DNA from: an uncultured Lachnospiraceae bacterium
GTDB lineage: Bacteria; Bacillota; Clostridia; Lachnospirales; Lachnospiraceae
Length of the DNA stretch: 33,156 nucleotides
NCBI GenBank assembly: GCA_910579495.1
Contig: CAJTVD010000045.1
Location: 1 to 33,156, forward strand
Direction: 5' to 3'
In this document: in pieces, positions 1-6,525 of the stretch
Layout: each line of letters starts with the position of its first letter
Position numbering within the stretch: the stretch's first letter is position 1
Notes under the pieces: generated by a model
The model's database searches: none
Told to the model about the DNA's origin: nothing
What the model saw: only the letters and a program-made list of their open reading frames with translations
Made by a program: the position numbers and the translations under genes

Positions 1-112
1 ACAGACCTTTACGAAACAGATACGCAGCCCCAAAGATAGGAAAATTGTTATGTCCCATATTTTTATGATGGTAAATGGGAGAAGAAAGCTGTATAATAAA
101 AAAGAAATCTGA
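1..112 (+). other. Possible 3' remnant of a gene entering from the left
   Basis: Two plus-strand frames are open here. One runs from position 2 to a TGA at 110-112 and ends in NKKEI. The other has an amber codon at 37-39 and then continues to a TAA at 94-96, ending in GKWEKKAV. Neither matches a family I recognise, and the start lies outside the window. It could be a decayed gene end or non-coding sequence. Base composition is AT-rich like the next 1.7 kb. Confidence 0.2.
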
Positions 113-132
113 ATTTCATGGAGGTGAAGAAA

Positions 133-165
133 ATGGTGGCATTTTTACGCTTAAGAAATATCTAA
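133..165 (+). CDS. Ten-residue leader peptide (candidate attenuator ORF)
   Basis: ATG at 133 opens a ten-codon ORF, MVAFLRLRNI, ending at TAA 163-165. A strong Shine-Dalgarno GGAGGTG lies at 120-126 with correct spacing. The ORF is followed within 20 bases by overlapping inverted repeats and then by the kinase/GNAT fusion gene, the arrangement of ribosome-stalling leaders of inducible resistance genes. The R-L-R tripeptide resembles the +X+ macrolide arrest motif known from ErmD-type leaders. That the peptide is made and stalls ribosomes is inference. Confidence 0.5.
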   Translation: MVAFLRLRNI

Positions 166-224
166 GTACATGGAACTGTGTTAAATAGTTTTATGTACTT
201 ACCAGGACACTAAAAACTATTTAA
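164..224 (+). promoter_or_regulatory. Alternative hairpins of a putative attenuator
   Basis: Two interleaved inverted repeats lie between the leader peptide and the next gene. AAGTACA (164-170) pairs with TGTACTT (194-200). TTAAATAGTTTT (181-192) pairs perfectly with AAAACTATTTAA (213-224). The second hairpin's left arm lies inside the loop of the first, so the two are mutually exclusive. The second ends just before the Shine-Dalgarno AAAGGAG (226-232). No T tract follows, so this would act on translation rather than as a terminator. A ribosome paused on the leader ORF would cover 164-170 and favour the second hairpin. Confidence 0.45.
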
Positions 225-240
225 TAAAGGAGAACTTGTA

Positions 241-1356
241 ATGATATTTCAAGATAACGTAATCAAAGAATATTTAAAAAATGTATATTTTATCACCGGG
301 ACACCTTGCGGCGGAAAGACAACAATTTCACGGGAGCTGGCTAAACGGCATAATTTATTAGTTTATGATGTTGATGGGCAGTTTGCAAATCATCAAAAAA
401 TTTCAAATCCTGCTTTTCAGCCATCAATGAATAAATCCTTTAAAGATGCGGATGCGTTTTTTGGGCGTACTGTAGAGGAATATAAAGAATGGCTGATGAG
501 TAACACAAGAGAACAATTAGATTTTGTTCTCCTGGATTTGGTTCGCCTATCACAAAATCAAATGGTATTGTGTGACTGCCATCTCACAGTGGAAGAAGCT
601 GAAAAATACACGGAAGCATCCCGGATAGTATTTTTGATAAAAGAACCATCGGATTTAGTTGAAGATTACTGTAACCGCCCGGACCATCAAGGATTTAGTA
701 ATTTTATTAACAGCGCATCTGATATTGAAAAAGCAAAGGCAACGTGTAATGCAACCTTAAAATCCCTCAATGAGAAAAGGTATACTGATATCAAGGGCAG
801 TAACTATTTGTGGATTGAAAGAACCCCCGATAGTACAGTGGATGACACAGTAAGAAAGGTAGGGCAACACTTTGGCCTTGCCCAAAAAGATTTCAGCACA
901 GATATGTTAGAGATAAGGAAGGTCGGAAGAGATACCGGTTTGGCAGCCAGGCTAATCCATTTTGTTGAAAACTTCTCCTGGGAGGATGTGAAAGAACATA
1001 TTTTATGGATGCTTCGGACATGGGTGTTTACCGATTGGGAAACTGTATTTGTGGCAATGGCAGGCGGCCAGATTGTTGGAATGGCTTCTATCATGAAAAA
1101 AGACTATTATCCATTACCTGAAATATATCCGTGGATTTCAAGCGTGTTTGTAACAGAAGAATACCGTGGGCACAGAATTAGTGAAAAGCTAATTGATTAT
1201 GCAAATGTATATGCAATGGAAAACGGCTTTAACAGAACATATATCCCATCAGGACATATTGGCATGTACGAAAAATATGGATACCATTATCTCAAGGATA
1301 TTGTTAATTTTGGGAACGGGACAGACCGATTGTATGTTAAAGAATTAAGGCCATAG
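241..1356 (+). CDS. P-loop NTPase (kinase-like)/GNAT acetyltransferase fusion
   Basis: This 371-residue cytoplasmic protein has two domains. The N-terminal part carries a Walker A loop, GTPCGGKTT, at about residues 20-28, as in small-molecule kinases and adenylate-kinase-like NTPases. The C-terminal part, from about residue 223, is a GNAT fold: a beta strand ISSVFV is followed by the acetyl-CoA loop region EEYRGHRISEKLIDYA, and the end has the IGMYEKYGY motif typical of acetyltransferases. The start ATG has AAAGGAG eight bases upstream. The gene follows a candidate attenuator leader, and its AT-rich composition differs from the core genes to the right, suggesting acquisition. The substrate is unknown; antibiotic modification is possible because of the leader, but nothing in the sequence proves it. 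Confidence 0.75.
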   Translation: MIFQDNVIKEYLKNVYFITGTPCGGKTTISRELAKRHNLLVYDVDGQFANHQKISNPAFQPSMNKSFKDADAFFGRTVEEYKEWLMSNTREQLDFVLLDLVRLSQNQMVLCDCHLTVEEAEKYTEASRIVFLIKEPSDLVEDYCNRPDHQGFSNFINSASDIEKAKATCNATLKSLNEKRYTDIKGSNYLWIERTPDSTVDDTVRKVGQHFGLAQKDFSTDMLEIRKVGRDTGLAARLIHFVENFSWEDVKEHILWMLRTWVFTDWETVFVAMAGGQIVGMASIMKKDYYPLPEIYPWISSVFVTEEYRGHRISEKLIDYANVYAMENGFNRTYIPSGHIGMYEKYGYHYLKDIVNFGNGTDRLYVKELRP

Positions 1357-1407
1357 CTGGTAACATGAAAATAAACAAACCGGGTGTTGTGGGGAGTATC
1401 GAAATCT

Positions 1408-1729
1408 ATGCTTATCAGAGAGATGGAATTAAAAGATATTGCGGCTGTCTTGCCTCTTTAATAGTGTGATTGGTTTTGTGATGGGATACTTCAAACAGTA
1501 CGATAATATTATCGGATATACACTTGAGGAAATAGTCATTGCTTATGAGTGCCAAAACAAAGGGATTGGAAGTATGCTTTTGAGGGAACTTGAACAGCGG
1601 GTAAAAGGAAAGGGAGCATCTTGCGTTGGGCTTCAAGCAGTAAATGATGATATGCACCAGCGATATTACGGAAAGGCCGGCTACCAAAATGCGAAAAACT
1701 TTGTAATGAAGGTCAAATGGCTTGAATAA
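1408..1729 (+). pseudogene. GNAT acetyltransferase, internally deleted
   Basis: ATG at 1408 starts a typical GNAT N-terminus (MLIREMELKDIAAVLPL), which hits stops at 1459-1464. The rest of an acetyltransferase continues in another frame: VIGFVMGYF, then the acetyl-CoA motif YECQNKGIGSMLLRELEQR, then a C-terminal YYGKAGYQNAKNF segment ending at 1729. A complete GNAT of this type is about 150 residues. About 50-60 residues between strand 1 and the central strand are missing, and the junction near 1450-1465 is out of frame. This is a broken gene, probably not functional. A TTG at 1439 could start the second part, but it has no ribosome binding site and would lack the N-terminal fold. Confidence 0.75.
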
Positions 1730-1752
1730 ATTCTTTAGGTTAGGGCCAATGA

Positions 1753-1811
1753 TGGGGCAAACAGAAAAGCAGTTTGGGCATTCCGGAGAGCTGCCTTTTC
1801 TGTTTGCCCCA
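1753..1811 (+). terminator. Long hairpin after the GNAT pseudogene
   Basis: The left arm starts TGGGGCAAACAGAAAAG at 1753 and pairs with the right arm ending CTTTTCTGTTTGCCCCA at 1811, around a loop of about 18 bases. One base is bulged. ATTTTC follows. It lies about 25 bases after the pseudogene stop and probably was its terminator. Confidence 0.55.
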
Positions 1812-2147
1812 TTTTCATAATAACCCATTAGCCGGGAAGGTTTATCGGGGCAAATAAAAATATCCGCTTGCAAATCCGGATCATCTGTGTTAGCATTTAA
1901 CCATTGGCCAAATGAAACATTAATTTTAAAGAAAGGGAGGGCTTACCATGGAGAAAAATATTACAATCCAGAACAGAATAATGAAATTGCCAATCAAAGG
2001 TATGCCGCTTCCCACATTTTACAGATAGCTTTATTACAATAAGCTGCGGGGCGTGGCAGGGCTGCTGTGATAGCAATGGGAGCCCTTAATAGGGATTTTC
2101 TGTTATTTTATTTTTGGATAGAAAGAGAAATTATGGCCAGCACCCTT
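1812..2147. other. Gene-poor remnant region left of the IS
   Basis: No full gene is visible in this 336-base stretch. A 26-codon ORF (1948-2028, beginning MEKNITIQNRIMKLP) has a good Shine-Dalgarno (AAAGGGAGGG) but matches no family I know. It could be a truncated gene start. A weaker hairpin, GGGCT to AGCCC at 2059-2085, follows it. The stretch ends in the left half of a Rho-independent terminator (AGCACC at 2139-2144), cut by the insertion sequence. Confidence 0.35.
2140..2147. repeat. Left target-site duplication of the ISL3 element
   Basis: GCACCCTT abuts the left inverted repeat and is repeated exactly at 4140-4147 beyond the right one. An 8-bp duplication is the usual size for the ISL3 family and shows that the element arrived by transposition without later rearrangement of its ends. 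Confidence 0.9.
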
Positions 2148-2170
2148 GGTTCTTTCTGAACTTTGGGTAT
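2148..2170. repeat. Left terminal inverted repeat (IRL)
   Basis: These 23 bases, starting GGTTCTTTCTG and ending TTTGGGTAT, are the exact reverse complement of 4117-4139. The match stops at base 24. Confidence 0.93.
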
Positions 2171-2215
2171 AATCAATAAATGAGACAGGATTTACACCTG
2201 TCTTATTTATTGATT
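2171..2215. other. 19-bp hairpin inside the IS left end
   Basis: AATCAATAAATGAGACAGG (2171-2189) pairs with 2197-2215 with a single G-T wobble and a 7-base loop. It directly follows the inverted repeat and precedes the transposase promoter. Hairpins in this position in other insertion sequences stop read-through transcription or translation from outside; that role is inferred here. Confidence 0.6.
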
Positions 2216-2221
2216 TATTAC

Positions 2222-2250
2222 TTCTCATATTTGGGTATTTGTGTTATAAT
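2222..2250 (+). promoter_or_regulatory. Transposase promoter
   Basis: A perfect -10 TATAAT lies at 2245-2250, with a weak -35 TTCTCA at 2222-2227 and a 17-base spacer. It lies 30 bases before the transposase ATG, whose ribosome binding site is GAGAGG at about 2265-2270. Confidence 0.6.
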
Positions 2251-2279
2251 AGAGACATCAAAATGAGAGGTAAACACAA

Positions 2280-3260
2280 ATGAAATATTCCCCTTCCTCA
2301 GATAATTCGCTGCTATACGGTAAGAACCAATTCATATACAGAACAGAAGAAACGGATGACAGGATTGACATTTTCCTGAAATCATCTGTCCATAGTTGTA
2401 AGTGCCCGCTCTGCGGAACAAGATCTTCGGATCTACATGCCACTTACGAACGGACCTTGCAGGATGTCCCTATACGATGTAAGCCAACGTATGTCCATGT
2501 GAATGTTTTCAAATACGACTGTGTAAACACTGAATGCCGCCAGAAAGTATTTATGGAGCCGTTGTCCTTTGCATCTGCTTCCCAGGTTCGGACAGATTCC
2601 TTAAACGCATTGGTCCTGGCCATGGCAATGTTCATGAGTAATGAAGGAGCCAGCACTGTTCTGTCACTTATGGGTGTCGCTATAAGCAACGATACCATCC
2701 AACGTTTGTATGACAGGATTGAATTCAAAGATGACCCTGATGTGGAAGCTGTTGGAATTGACGGCGTAGCCATGAGAAAAGGCCAAAAGTATGCGACGGC
2801 AATTTATGACCTGAAGGACCACCACATGATCGCCCTGTTGGAAGGAAGGGATGGCGCCCCATTGAAGGAATGGTTAAAAGGCCATAAGAAGATCCGGCTG
2901 GCCGCAAGGGACCGGGCCAGTGCATATGCATCTGCGATCAGTGAGGTGCTGCCGGAGTGTACGCAGGTTGCGGACCGTTTTCACCTGATGCAGAATCTGC
3001 TGGATAAGATGAAGGACATCTTCAAAAACGAAATACCTGCTACTATATTCATAAAGGACGGGGCAGTGCTGGACAAGGCCCCCGAAAAGGAAGTCAGGGA
3101 GAAGGGGTTTGACGGGAATCTGCTGGATGGTATTTCCTATGATAATTCGCCACCGGTTGATGAAGATGGAGCTGAAATTGAATTCAAGAGCAGGAAGCGG
3201 AACCTCAACAGCAAGCAGTATAAGAAGAATGCCTGTAACAGGGAAAAAAACAGCAATTGA
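2280..3260 (+). CDS. ISL3 transposase, first frame (DNA-binding domain and catalytic D-D)
   Basis: This 326-residue ORF forms the N-terminal half of the transposase. Residues 40-87 hold the ISL3 zinc-binding motif CPLCG...CVNTEC, with YERTLQDVPI between. The RNase-H-like catalytic core follows: first Asp in VGIDGVAMRKG (D161) and second in VADRFHLM (D232), both in classic ISL3 contexts. The frame ends at TGA 3258-3260 before the catalytic Glu, so this product alone cannot be an active transposase. The remaining domain lies in the -1 frame, entered at the heptamer 3245-3251. Read through, the protein would be 596 residues, a normal size for this subgroup. A recent inactivating indel is the alternative. 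Confidence 0.88.
   Translation: MKYSPSSDNSLLYGKNQFIYRTEETDDRIDIFLKSSVHSCKCPLCGTRSSDLHATYERTLQDVPIRCKPTYVHVNVFKYDCVNTECRQKVFMEPLSFASASQVRTDSLNALVLAMAMFMSNEGASTVLSLMGVAISNDTIQRLYDRIEFKDDPDVEAVGIDGVAMRKGQKYATAIYDLKDHHMIALLEGRDGAPLKEWLKGHKKIRLAARDRASAYASAISEVLPECTQVADRFHLMQNLLDKMKDIFKNEIPATIFIKDGAVLDKAPEKEVREKGFDGNLLDGISYDNSPPVDEDGAEIEFKSRKRNLNSKQYKKNACNREKNSN
3245..3251 (+). promoter_or_regulatory. Slippery heptamer A_AAA_AAC for -1 frameshifting
   Basis: The zero-frame codons are GAA AAA AAC, giving the canonical X_XXY_YYZ heptamer A_AAA_AAC. The zero frame stops 7 bases later (TGA 3258-3260). A -1 slip enters exactly the frame that carries the rest of the transposase. I did not find a convincing downstream stem-loop or upstream Shine-Dalgarno stimulator by eye. 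Confidence 0.6.
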
Positions 3261-4069
3261 TACGTGACATCCAGCTGTTTTGGGACGGCCTGCCAAAGAA
3301 GAAGGTCAGCCTGGTGTGCCGGGAGTATGGCATTGCAAGGCATACAGCGGAAAAATATGTTTCCATGACAGATGGCCAGATCAACGGGATGGATGCACCC
3401 AAGGACTATAAAACCAGGAAACGTGCCGGGAATGGTTTCGTAAATATCATATATAAAATGATGGCGGATGGATACGATGATGAGACCATATACCAATATC
3501 TCCGGAAATCCGGGGTGTCGACTTCGCGTAATACATTGTTTGATTACATGAAAGCCATCAGCAGGGAAAACTTTCCGGACCGAAAAAGAATGTATGGCAT
3601 GAGGCTCATGGATGAAAGATATCCTGATGATGTAATTGTCATCAGGCGGAATGAATTATTAAGGCACATCCTGACAATAGATCCGAAGAAAGAAAAGGAC
3701 AAGGTCATTTCTGGAAACCTGGAGATCATTAAGAAGAAGTTCCCAATGGTCACATGGGTTGCAGATACATTCCATGAGTTCCACGGGATACTGATGGGTG
3801 ACGAACCTGAGGAAATAGATAGATATATCGAGAAATATGCTGATACGGAACTGTCCTCTTTCTGTAATAGTTTAAAAAAAGATATCCCTTCGGTCAGGAA
3901 TGCGGTATCCATGGACGTGAGTTCTGGGTTTGTCGAAGGGAACAACAACAAATTTAAACTCATCAAGCGTATGGTATATGGCAGGTCTAAGATTGTCAAC
4001 CTGACCAAAAAATGCAAGCTCGCTTTTCTGATCAAAACTAAAGATTTTACCCTTATGGATCTGATATAA
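3257..4069 (+). CDS. ISL3 transposase, second frame (HTH insert and catalytic E)
   Basis: This is the C-terminal half, in the -1 frame relative to the first ORF. It begins with a second helix-turn-helix-like segment (VSLVCREYGIARHTAEKYVS) inserted in the catalytic core, as in a subgroup of ISL3 enzymes. It ends with the hallmark SSGFVEGNNNKFKLIKRMVYGR, in which the Glu (residue 227 counted from 3257) completes the DDE triad. The only start near the junction is a TTG at 3257 without a ribosome binding site, so independent translation is unlikely. The part is probably made as a frameshift fusion. The stop at 4067-4069 overlaps a terminator-like palindrome. Confidence 0.85.
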   Translation: MIRDIQLFWDGLPKKKVSLVCREYGIARHTAEKYVSMTDGQINGMDAPKDYKTRKRAGNGFVNIIYKMMADGYDDETIYQYLRKSGVSTSRNTLFDYMKAISRENFPDRKRMYGMRLMDERYPDDVIVIRRNELLRHILTIDPKKEKDKVISGNLEIIKKKFPMVTWVADTFHEFHGILMGDEPEEIDRYIEKYADTELSSFCNSLKKDIPSVRNAVSMDVSSGFVEGNNNKFKLIKRMVYGRSKIVNLTKKCKLAFLIKTKDFTLMDLI

Positions 4070-4105
4070 ATTAAGCCGTCAGAACACTTATCTGACGGCT
4101 TAATT
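4069..4105. terminator. Palindromic hairpin at the end of the transposase
   Basis: AATTAAGCCGTCAGA (4069-4083) and its exact complement at 4091-4105 form a 15-bp stem around a 7-base loop. It starts on the last base of the stop codon. AT-rich tails on both sides suggest it can act in either direction. Confidence 0.7.
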
Positions 4106-4116
4106 GCGGTGCTGTC

Positions 4117-4139
4117 ATACCCAAAGTTCAGAAAGAACC
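4117..4139. repeat. Right terminal inverted repeat (IRR)
   Basis: This is the exact reverse complement of 2148-2170, beginning ATACCCAAAG and ending AAAGAACC. Confidence 0.93.
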
Positions 4140-4147
4140 GCACCCTT
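4140..4147. repeat. Right target-site duplication of the ISL3 element
   Basis: GCACCCTT is identical to 2140-2147. Removing the element and one copy restores an uninterrupted terminator hairpin. Confidence 0.9.
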
Positions 4148-4162
4148 TGAGGTGCTTTTTTT
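4140..4162 (+). terminator. Rho-independent terminator rebuilt at the IS right end
   Basis: GCACC (4140-4144), loop CTTTGA, and GGTGC (4151-4155) are followed by seven T. Before insertion the stem was AGCACC/GGTGCT. The IS landed at this hairpin, and the target duplication left a usable 5-bp stem. It ends only 36 bases before the rtcB start codon, so it is either the terminator of a lost upstream gene or an attenuator in the rtcB leader. Confidence 0.75.
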
Positions 4163-4198
4163 GTGCCTATTTTTAAAGAAGAGGAAATGGAATTAATT

Positions 4199-5188
4199 AT
4201 GAAAACAGTAAAAGGAATTTACGCAGAAGCAAAAATATTTACAGACGATGTAGAAGACTATGCACAGGCACAGGTGAAAATGATATGTGATAACGAAATT
4301 GCAGACGGCAGTACAATCTGCATGATGCCGGACATCCACCCCGGTAAAATTGGGCCAATCGGCCTTTCCATGACAGTCACGGATAAGGTAATTCCACAGC
4401 TGCTAGGTGTGGATATTGGCTGCGGTATAACCTGTGTTAAACTGAACAAAAATAATGTGGAGTTCCAGAAGCTGGACAGGGTCATCAGGGAGAATGTACC
4501 CTCCGGCTTTAACACACGGAAAGACCCCCTATATATGGCTGATGAGTTTTCCTATGAAAGGCTTCATTGCATCCGTCATATAGACAGGCAGAAAGCAGGC
4601 CGGAGCCTTGGCACGCTTGGCGGAGGCAACCACTTTATTGAATTGGATCAAAGTGAGGATGGCAGCCTGTATCTTATAGTGCATACAGGAAGCAGGCATT
4701 TGGGGGAGGAAGTAGCGGGGTATTACACCAAAATTGCCAATACCTGCCTGAAAGAACAGGGAAAAGAAGTCCCCTATTACATGAGTTATCTGGAAGGTGA
4801 AAACAAAACTGCTTATCTGGAGGATGTGCAGGCCATCCAGCATTATGCCGAATGGAACAGGCAGGCCATTGTACGGGAGATCCTGAAAGGGATGAAATGG
4901 AAAGCCCTGGAACAGTTTTCAGTGATGCATAATTATGTGGATCATTTTGGTATACTCCGCAAAGGCGCTATTTCCGCAAGGAAAGGCGAACCTGTGGTTA
5001 TTCCGGCCAACATGAGGGATGGGGTTATTTTGGGGGTTGGGAGGGGCAATGCAGATTGGAACTGCTCTGCGCCCCACGGTTCCGGCAGGAAGCTAAAGCG
5101 TGAGGATGTGAAAAACCAGTATACGGTGTCGGAGTTTAAAAAGGAAATGAAGGGGATATACAGCAGTTGCGTGGGTGCTGGCACTTGA
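4199..5188 (+). CDS. rtcB: RtcB-family RNA ligase, C-terminally frameshifted
   Basis: RtcB ligases join RNA ends carrying 2',3'-cyclic phosphate or 3'-phosphate to 5'-OH ends using GTP and metal ions. Family motifs are PDIHPGKIGPIG, GVDIGCGI, GGGNHFIEL, VHTGSRHLG, and NCSAPHGSGRKL, with the guanylated His at residue 293. The start is ATG 4199 (MKTVKGIYAEAKIF), the usual RtcB2 start, after the purine-rich GAAGAGGAA. An upstream in-frame GTG at 4163 abuts the terminator T tract and is rejected. The frame stops at 5186-5188 inside a region where the family reads GTLDEAP; about 38 further residues follow in another frame. The lost tail includes the conserved PVYNFKA lysine region, so activity is doubtful. 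Its upstream region is interrupted by the IS. Confidence 0.85.
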   Translation: MKTVKGIYAEAKIFTDDVEDYAQAQVKMICDNEIADGSTICMMPDIHPGKIGPIGLSMTVTDKVIPQLLGVDIGCGITCVKLNKNNVEFQKLDRVIRENVPSGFNTRKDPLYMADEFSYERLHCIRHIDRQKAGRSLGTLGGGNHFIELDQSEDGSLYLIVHTGSRHLGEEVAGYYTKIANTCLKEQGKEVPYYMSYLEGENKTAYLEDVQAIQHYAEWNRQAIVREILKGMKWKALEQFSVMHNYVDHFGILRKGAISARKGEPVVIPANMRDGVILGVGRGNADWNCSAPHGSGRKLKREDVKNQYTVSEFKKEMKGIYSSCVGAGT

Positions 5189-5303
5189 GGCACCATTTGC
5201 CTACCGCTCTATTACGGAAATAGCAGGGCTGGTGAAAGATACTGTTGAGATTACAGGGATGATGAAGCCTGTCTATAATTTCAAGGCAGGGAGCAGGAAG
5301 TAG
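5187..5303 (+). pseudogene. rtcB: Out-of-frame rtcB 3' end
   Basis: From GAG 5187 the sequence encodes EAPFAYRSITEIAGL and continues to PVYNFKAGSRK before TAG 5301-5303. This is the normal C-terminus of the RtcB2 subgroup. The junction reads GGC ACT TGA GGC where the family would have codons for T-L-D-E-A, consistent with loss of about five bases. Sequencing error cannot be excluded. Confidence 0.7.
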
Positions 5304-5315
5304 GGGGAAAACAAC

Positions 5316-5350
5316 GGGGAGCTTTCCAAAGCCTGGAAAGCCCCTTTTTT
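5316..5350 (+). terminator. Rho-independent terminator of rtcB
   Basis: GGGGAGCTTTCCA (5316-5328) pairs with TGGAAAGCCCC (5334-5344), with one unpaired A, and TTTTTT follows. It lies between the convergent rtcB and lacI-type genes. Confidence 0.85.
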
Positions 5351-5376
5351 GTTTGCAAACGGGAAGGGAACTTCGG

Positions 5377-6390
5377 TTAATATAAAACAGAATCCCTGTA
5401 AATAATGTCAGGATTGATATAAATAAGCTCATAAGGGGCATCGGCATATTCCATGCGGTAAATGATCTGCATGGACAGCCGTTTGCCCAGCAGGTCCGTG
5501 CGCACGTCGGCAGTGGTAAGCTGTCCCGATACGTTGGCATATTCCAGGCTTCCGTCAAACCCGGTAACCAGGATCCCTTTGGGGATGCGCTCCCTGTGCT
5601 CTGAGAAATATATTTGCAGAAAGTGGGTAATATAATCACTGGCACAGATAAAAGCTTCCGGCAGTTCCGCCAGAGAATCAAGAAACCCGCTCAGCACCTG
5701 ATAATAGGAATCAATATGGATGCTGCAGGTCATACAGTACCCTTCTTTTATTTCCAGATGGTTATCTTCCATGCATTTGCAGAAGCCCTGGTACCTGTCC
5801 AGGTTGGTGTGGGCATAGTGCACGTCGCCGATAAACCCCAGGCGGCGGATGCCCCTGCCAATGGCCCACTGGGTAATCCGGTAAGTAGCGTGGTAGCCTT
5901 CAAGAAGGATCAGGTCGCCACGCAGGGCTTCCATGCCGATCCCGGGGACCGTATCCAAAAAAACTTTGGGAAGTGCAAGCTCATTGATAAGCTGGATGAT
6001 TCTTTCGTCATAAACGTTTAAGATAACAGCGCCCTGTATGGTCCCGCTGGTAAGCACCGAGGGCAGGATAAAGTCATCGTCATAGGATGAGGGCATATAA
6101 GTATAAAGAAGGTTCACGTTGTGGGAGGAAAGTTCCTGGGCCATGCGGTGAATGATATTTGTCCAGAAGGTGGAGGAATCCGGCCGGGACACGATCAGGG
6201 ATACGGTCTTTTCTTTTTCATAATAAGAAGGCTCCGCACCCGCCCGGGCATACCCAAGTTCTTTCGCTTTCTCCAGGATGCCCTGCCTTAGCACAGGGGA
6301 AACCCCTGTATGGTTATTAAAGGCTTTCCACACGGTAACACGTGAAATGCCCAAGGCATCGGCAATGTCCTGCATGGTTATTTTGCTCAT
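5377..6390 (-). CDS. LacI-family transcriptional repressor
   Basis: This 337-residue regulator has the LacI/GalR layout. The N-terminal HTH is at about residues 4-24 (MQDIADALGISRVTVWKAFN), followed by the hinge helix region SPVLRQGILEKAKELGY, then a periplasmic-binding-protein-like sensor domain with typical segments (IQGAVILN, IRRLGFIGD, ILVTGFDGS). It is divergent from the GH130-GH38-GH3-GH20 genes across 473 bases, so it probably controls them in response to an imported sugar. A purine-rich GGGGGTGGG lies just before the start. A promoter with a palindrome on its -10 element suggests autoregulation. The inducer is not deducible. Confidence 0.9.
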   Translation of the reverse strand: MSKITMQDIADALGISRVTVWKAFNNHTGVSPVLRQGILEKAKELGYARAGAEPSYYEKEKTVSLIVSRPDSSTFWTNIIHRMAQELSSHNVNLLYTYMPSSYDDDFILPSVLTSGTIQGAVILNVYDERIIQLINELALPKVFLDTVPGIGMEALRGDLILLEGYHATYRITQWAIGRGIRRLGFIGDVHYAHTNLDRYQGFCKCMEDNHLEIKEGYCMTCSIHIDSYYQVLSGFLDSLAELPEAFICASDYITHFLQIYFSEHRERIPKGILVTGFDGSLEYANVSGQLTTADVRTDLLGKRLSMQIIYRMEYADAPYELIYINPDIIYRDSVLY

Positions 6391-6487
6391 TTTTATCCCA
6401 CCCCCAGAAGTCAGGGAAGCTTCCCTGCAGACGGCCTTCCGCCCCTGCCGCCTGCCGTTTTTTGGGATGCTTCCTTAACATTTGTAA

Positions 6488-6525
6488 ACTGATATCAGTA
6501 TACCAGCTTTTTTTTTATATGGCAA
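6488..6525 (-). promoter_or_regulatory. lacI-type gene promoter with overlapping palindrome
   Basis: Read on the minus strand, a -35 TTGCCA (6525-6520) and a -10 TATACT (6502-6497) are 17 bases apart. The perfect 12-bp palindrome ACTGATATCAGT (6488-6499) overlaps the -10 end and could be an autoregulatory operator. Confidence 0.55.

Larger units (their letters stand above)
2148..4139 (+). mobile_element. ISL3-family insertion sequence, complete (1992 bp)
   Basis: The element is bounded by perfect 23-bp inverted repeats at 2148-2170 and 4117-4139, beginning GGTTCTTTCTGAAC and its complement. It carries 8-bp direct repeats outside. Inside are, in order, a long hairpin, a promoter, a transposase in two overlapping frames, and a 15-bp palindromic terminator-like hairpin just after the stop codon. 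The transposase has the ISL3 zinc-binding N-terminus and DDE residues. Perfect ends and an identical duplication suggest a recent insertion. The IS name cannot be determined from sequence alone. Confidence 0.93.

Noticed and set aside
3257..4069. Second transposase frame as an independently translated gene
   Set aside because: Only a TTG start without ribosome binding site; protein begins mid-domain; the slippery heptamer gives a better explanation.
4163..4201. GTG at 4163 as the rtcB start
   Set aside because: It directly follows the terminator T tract and adds 12 non-conserved residues; ATG 4199 matches the family start.
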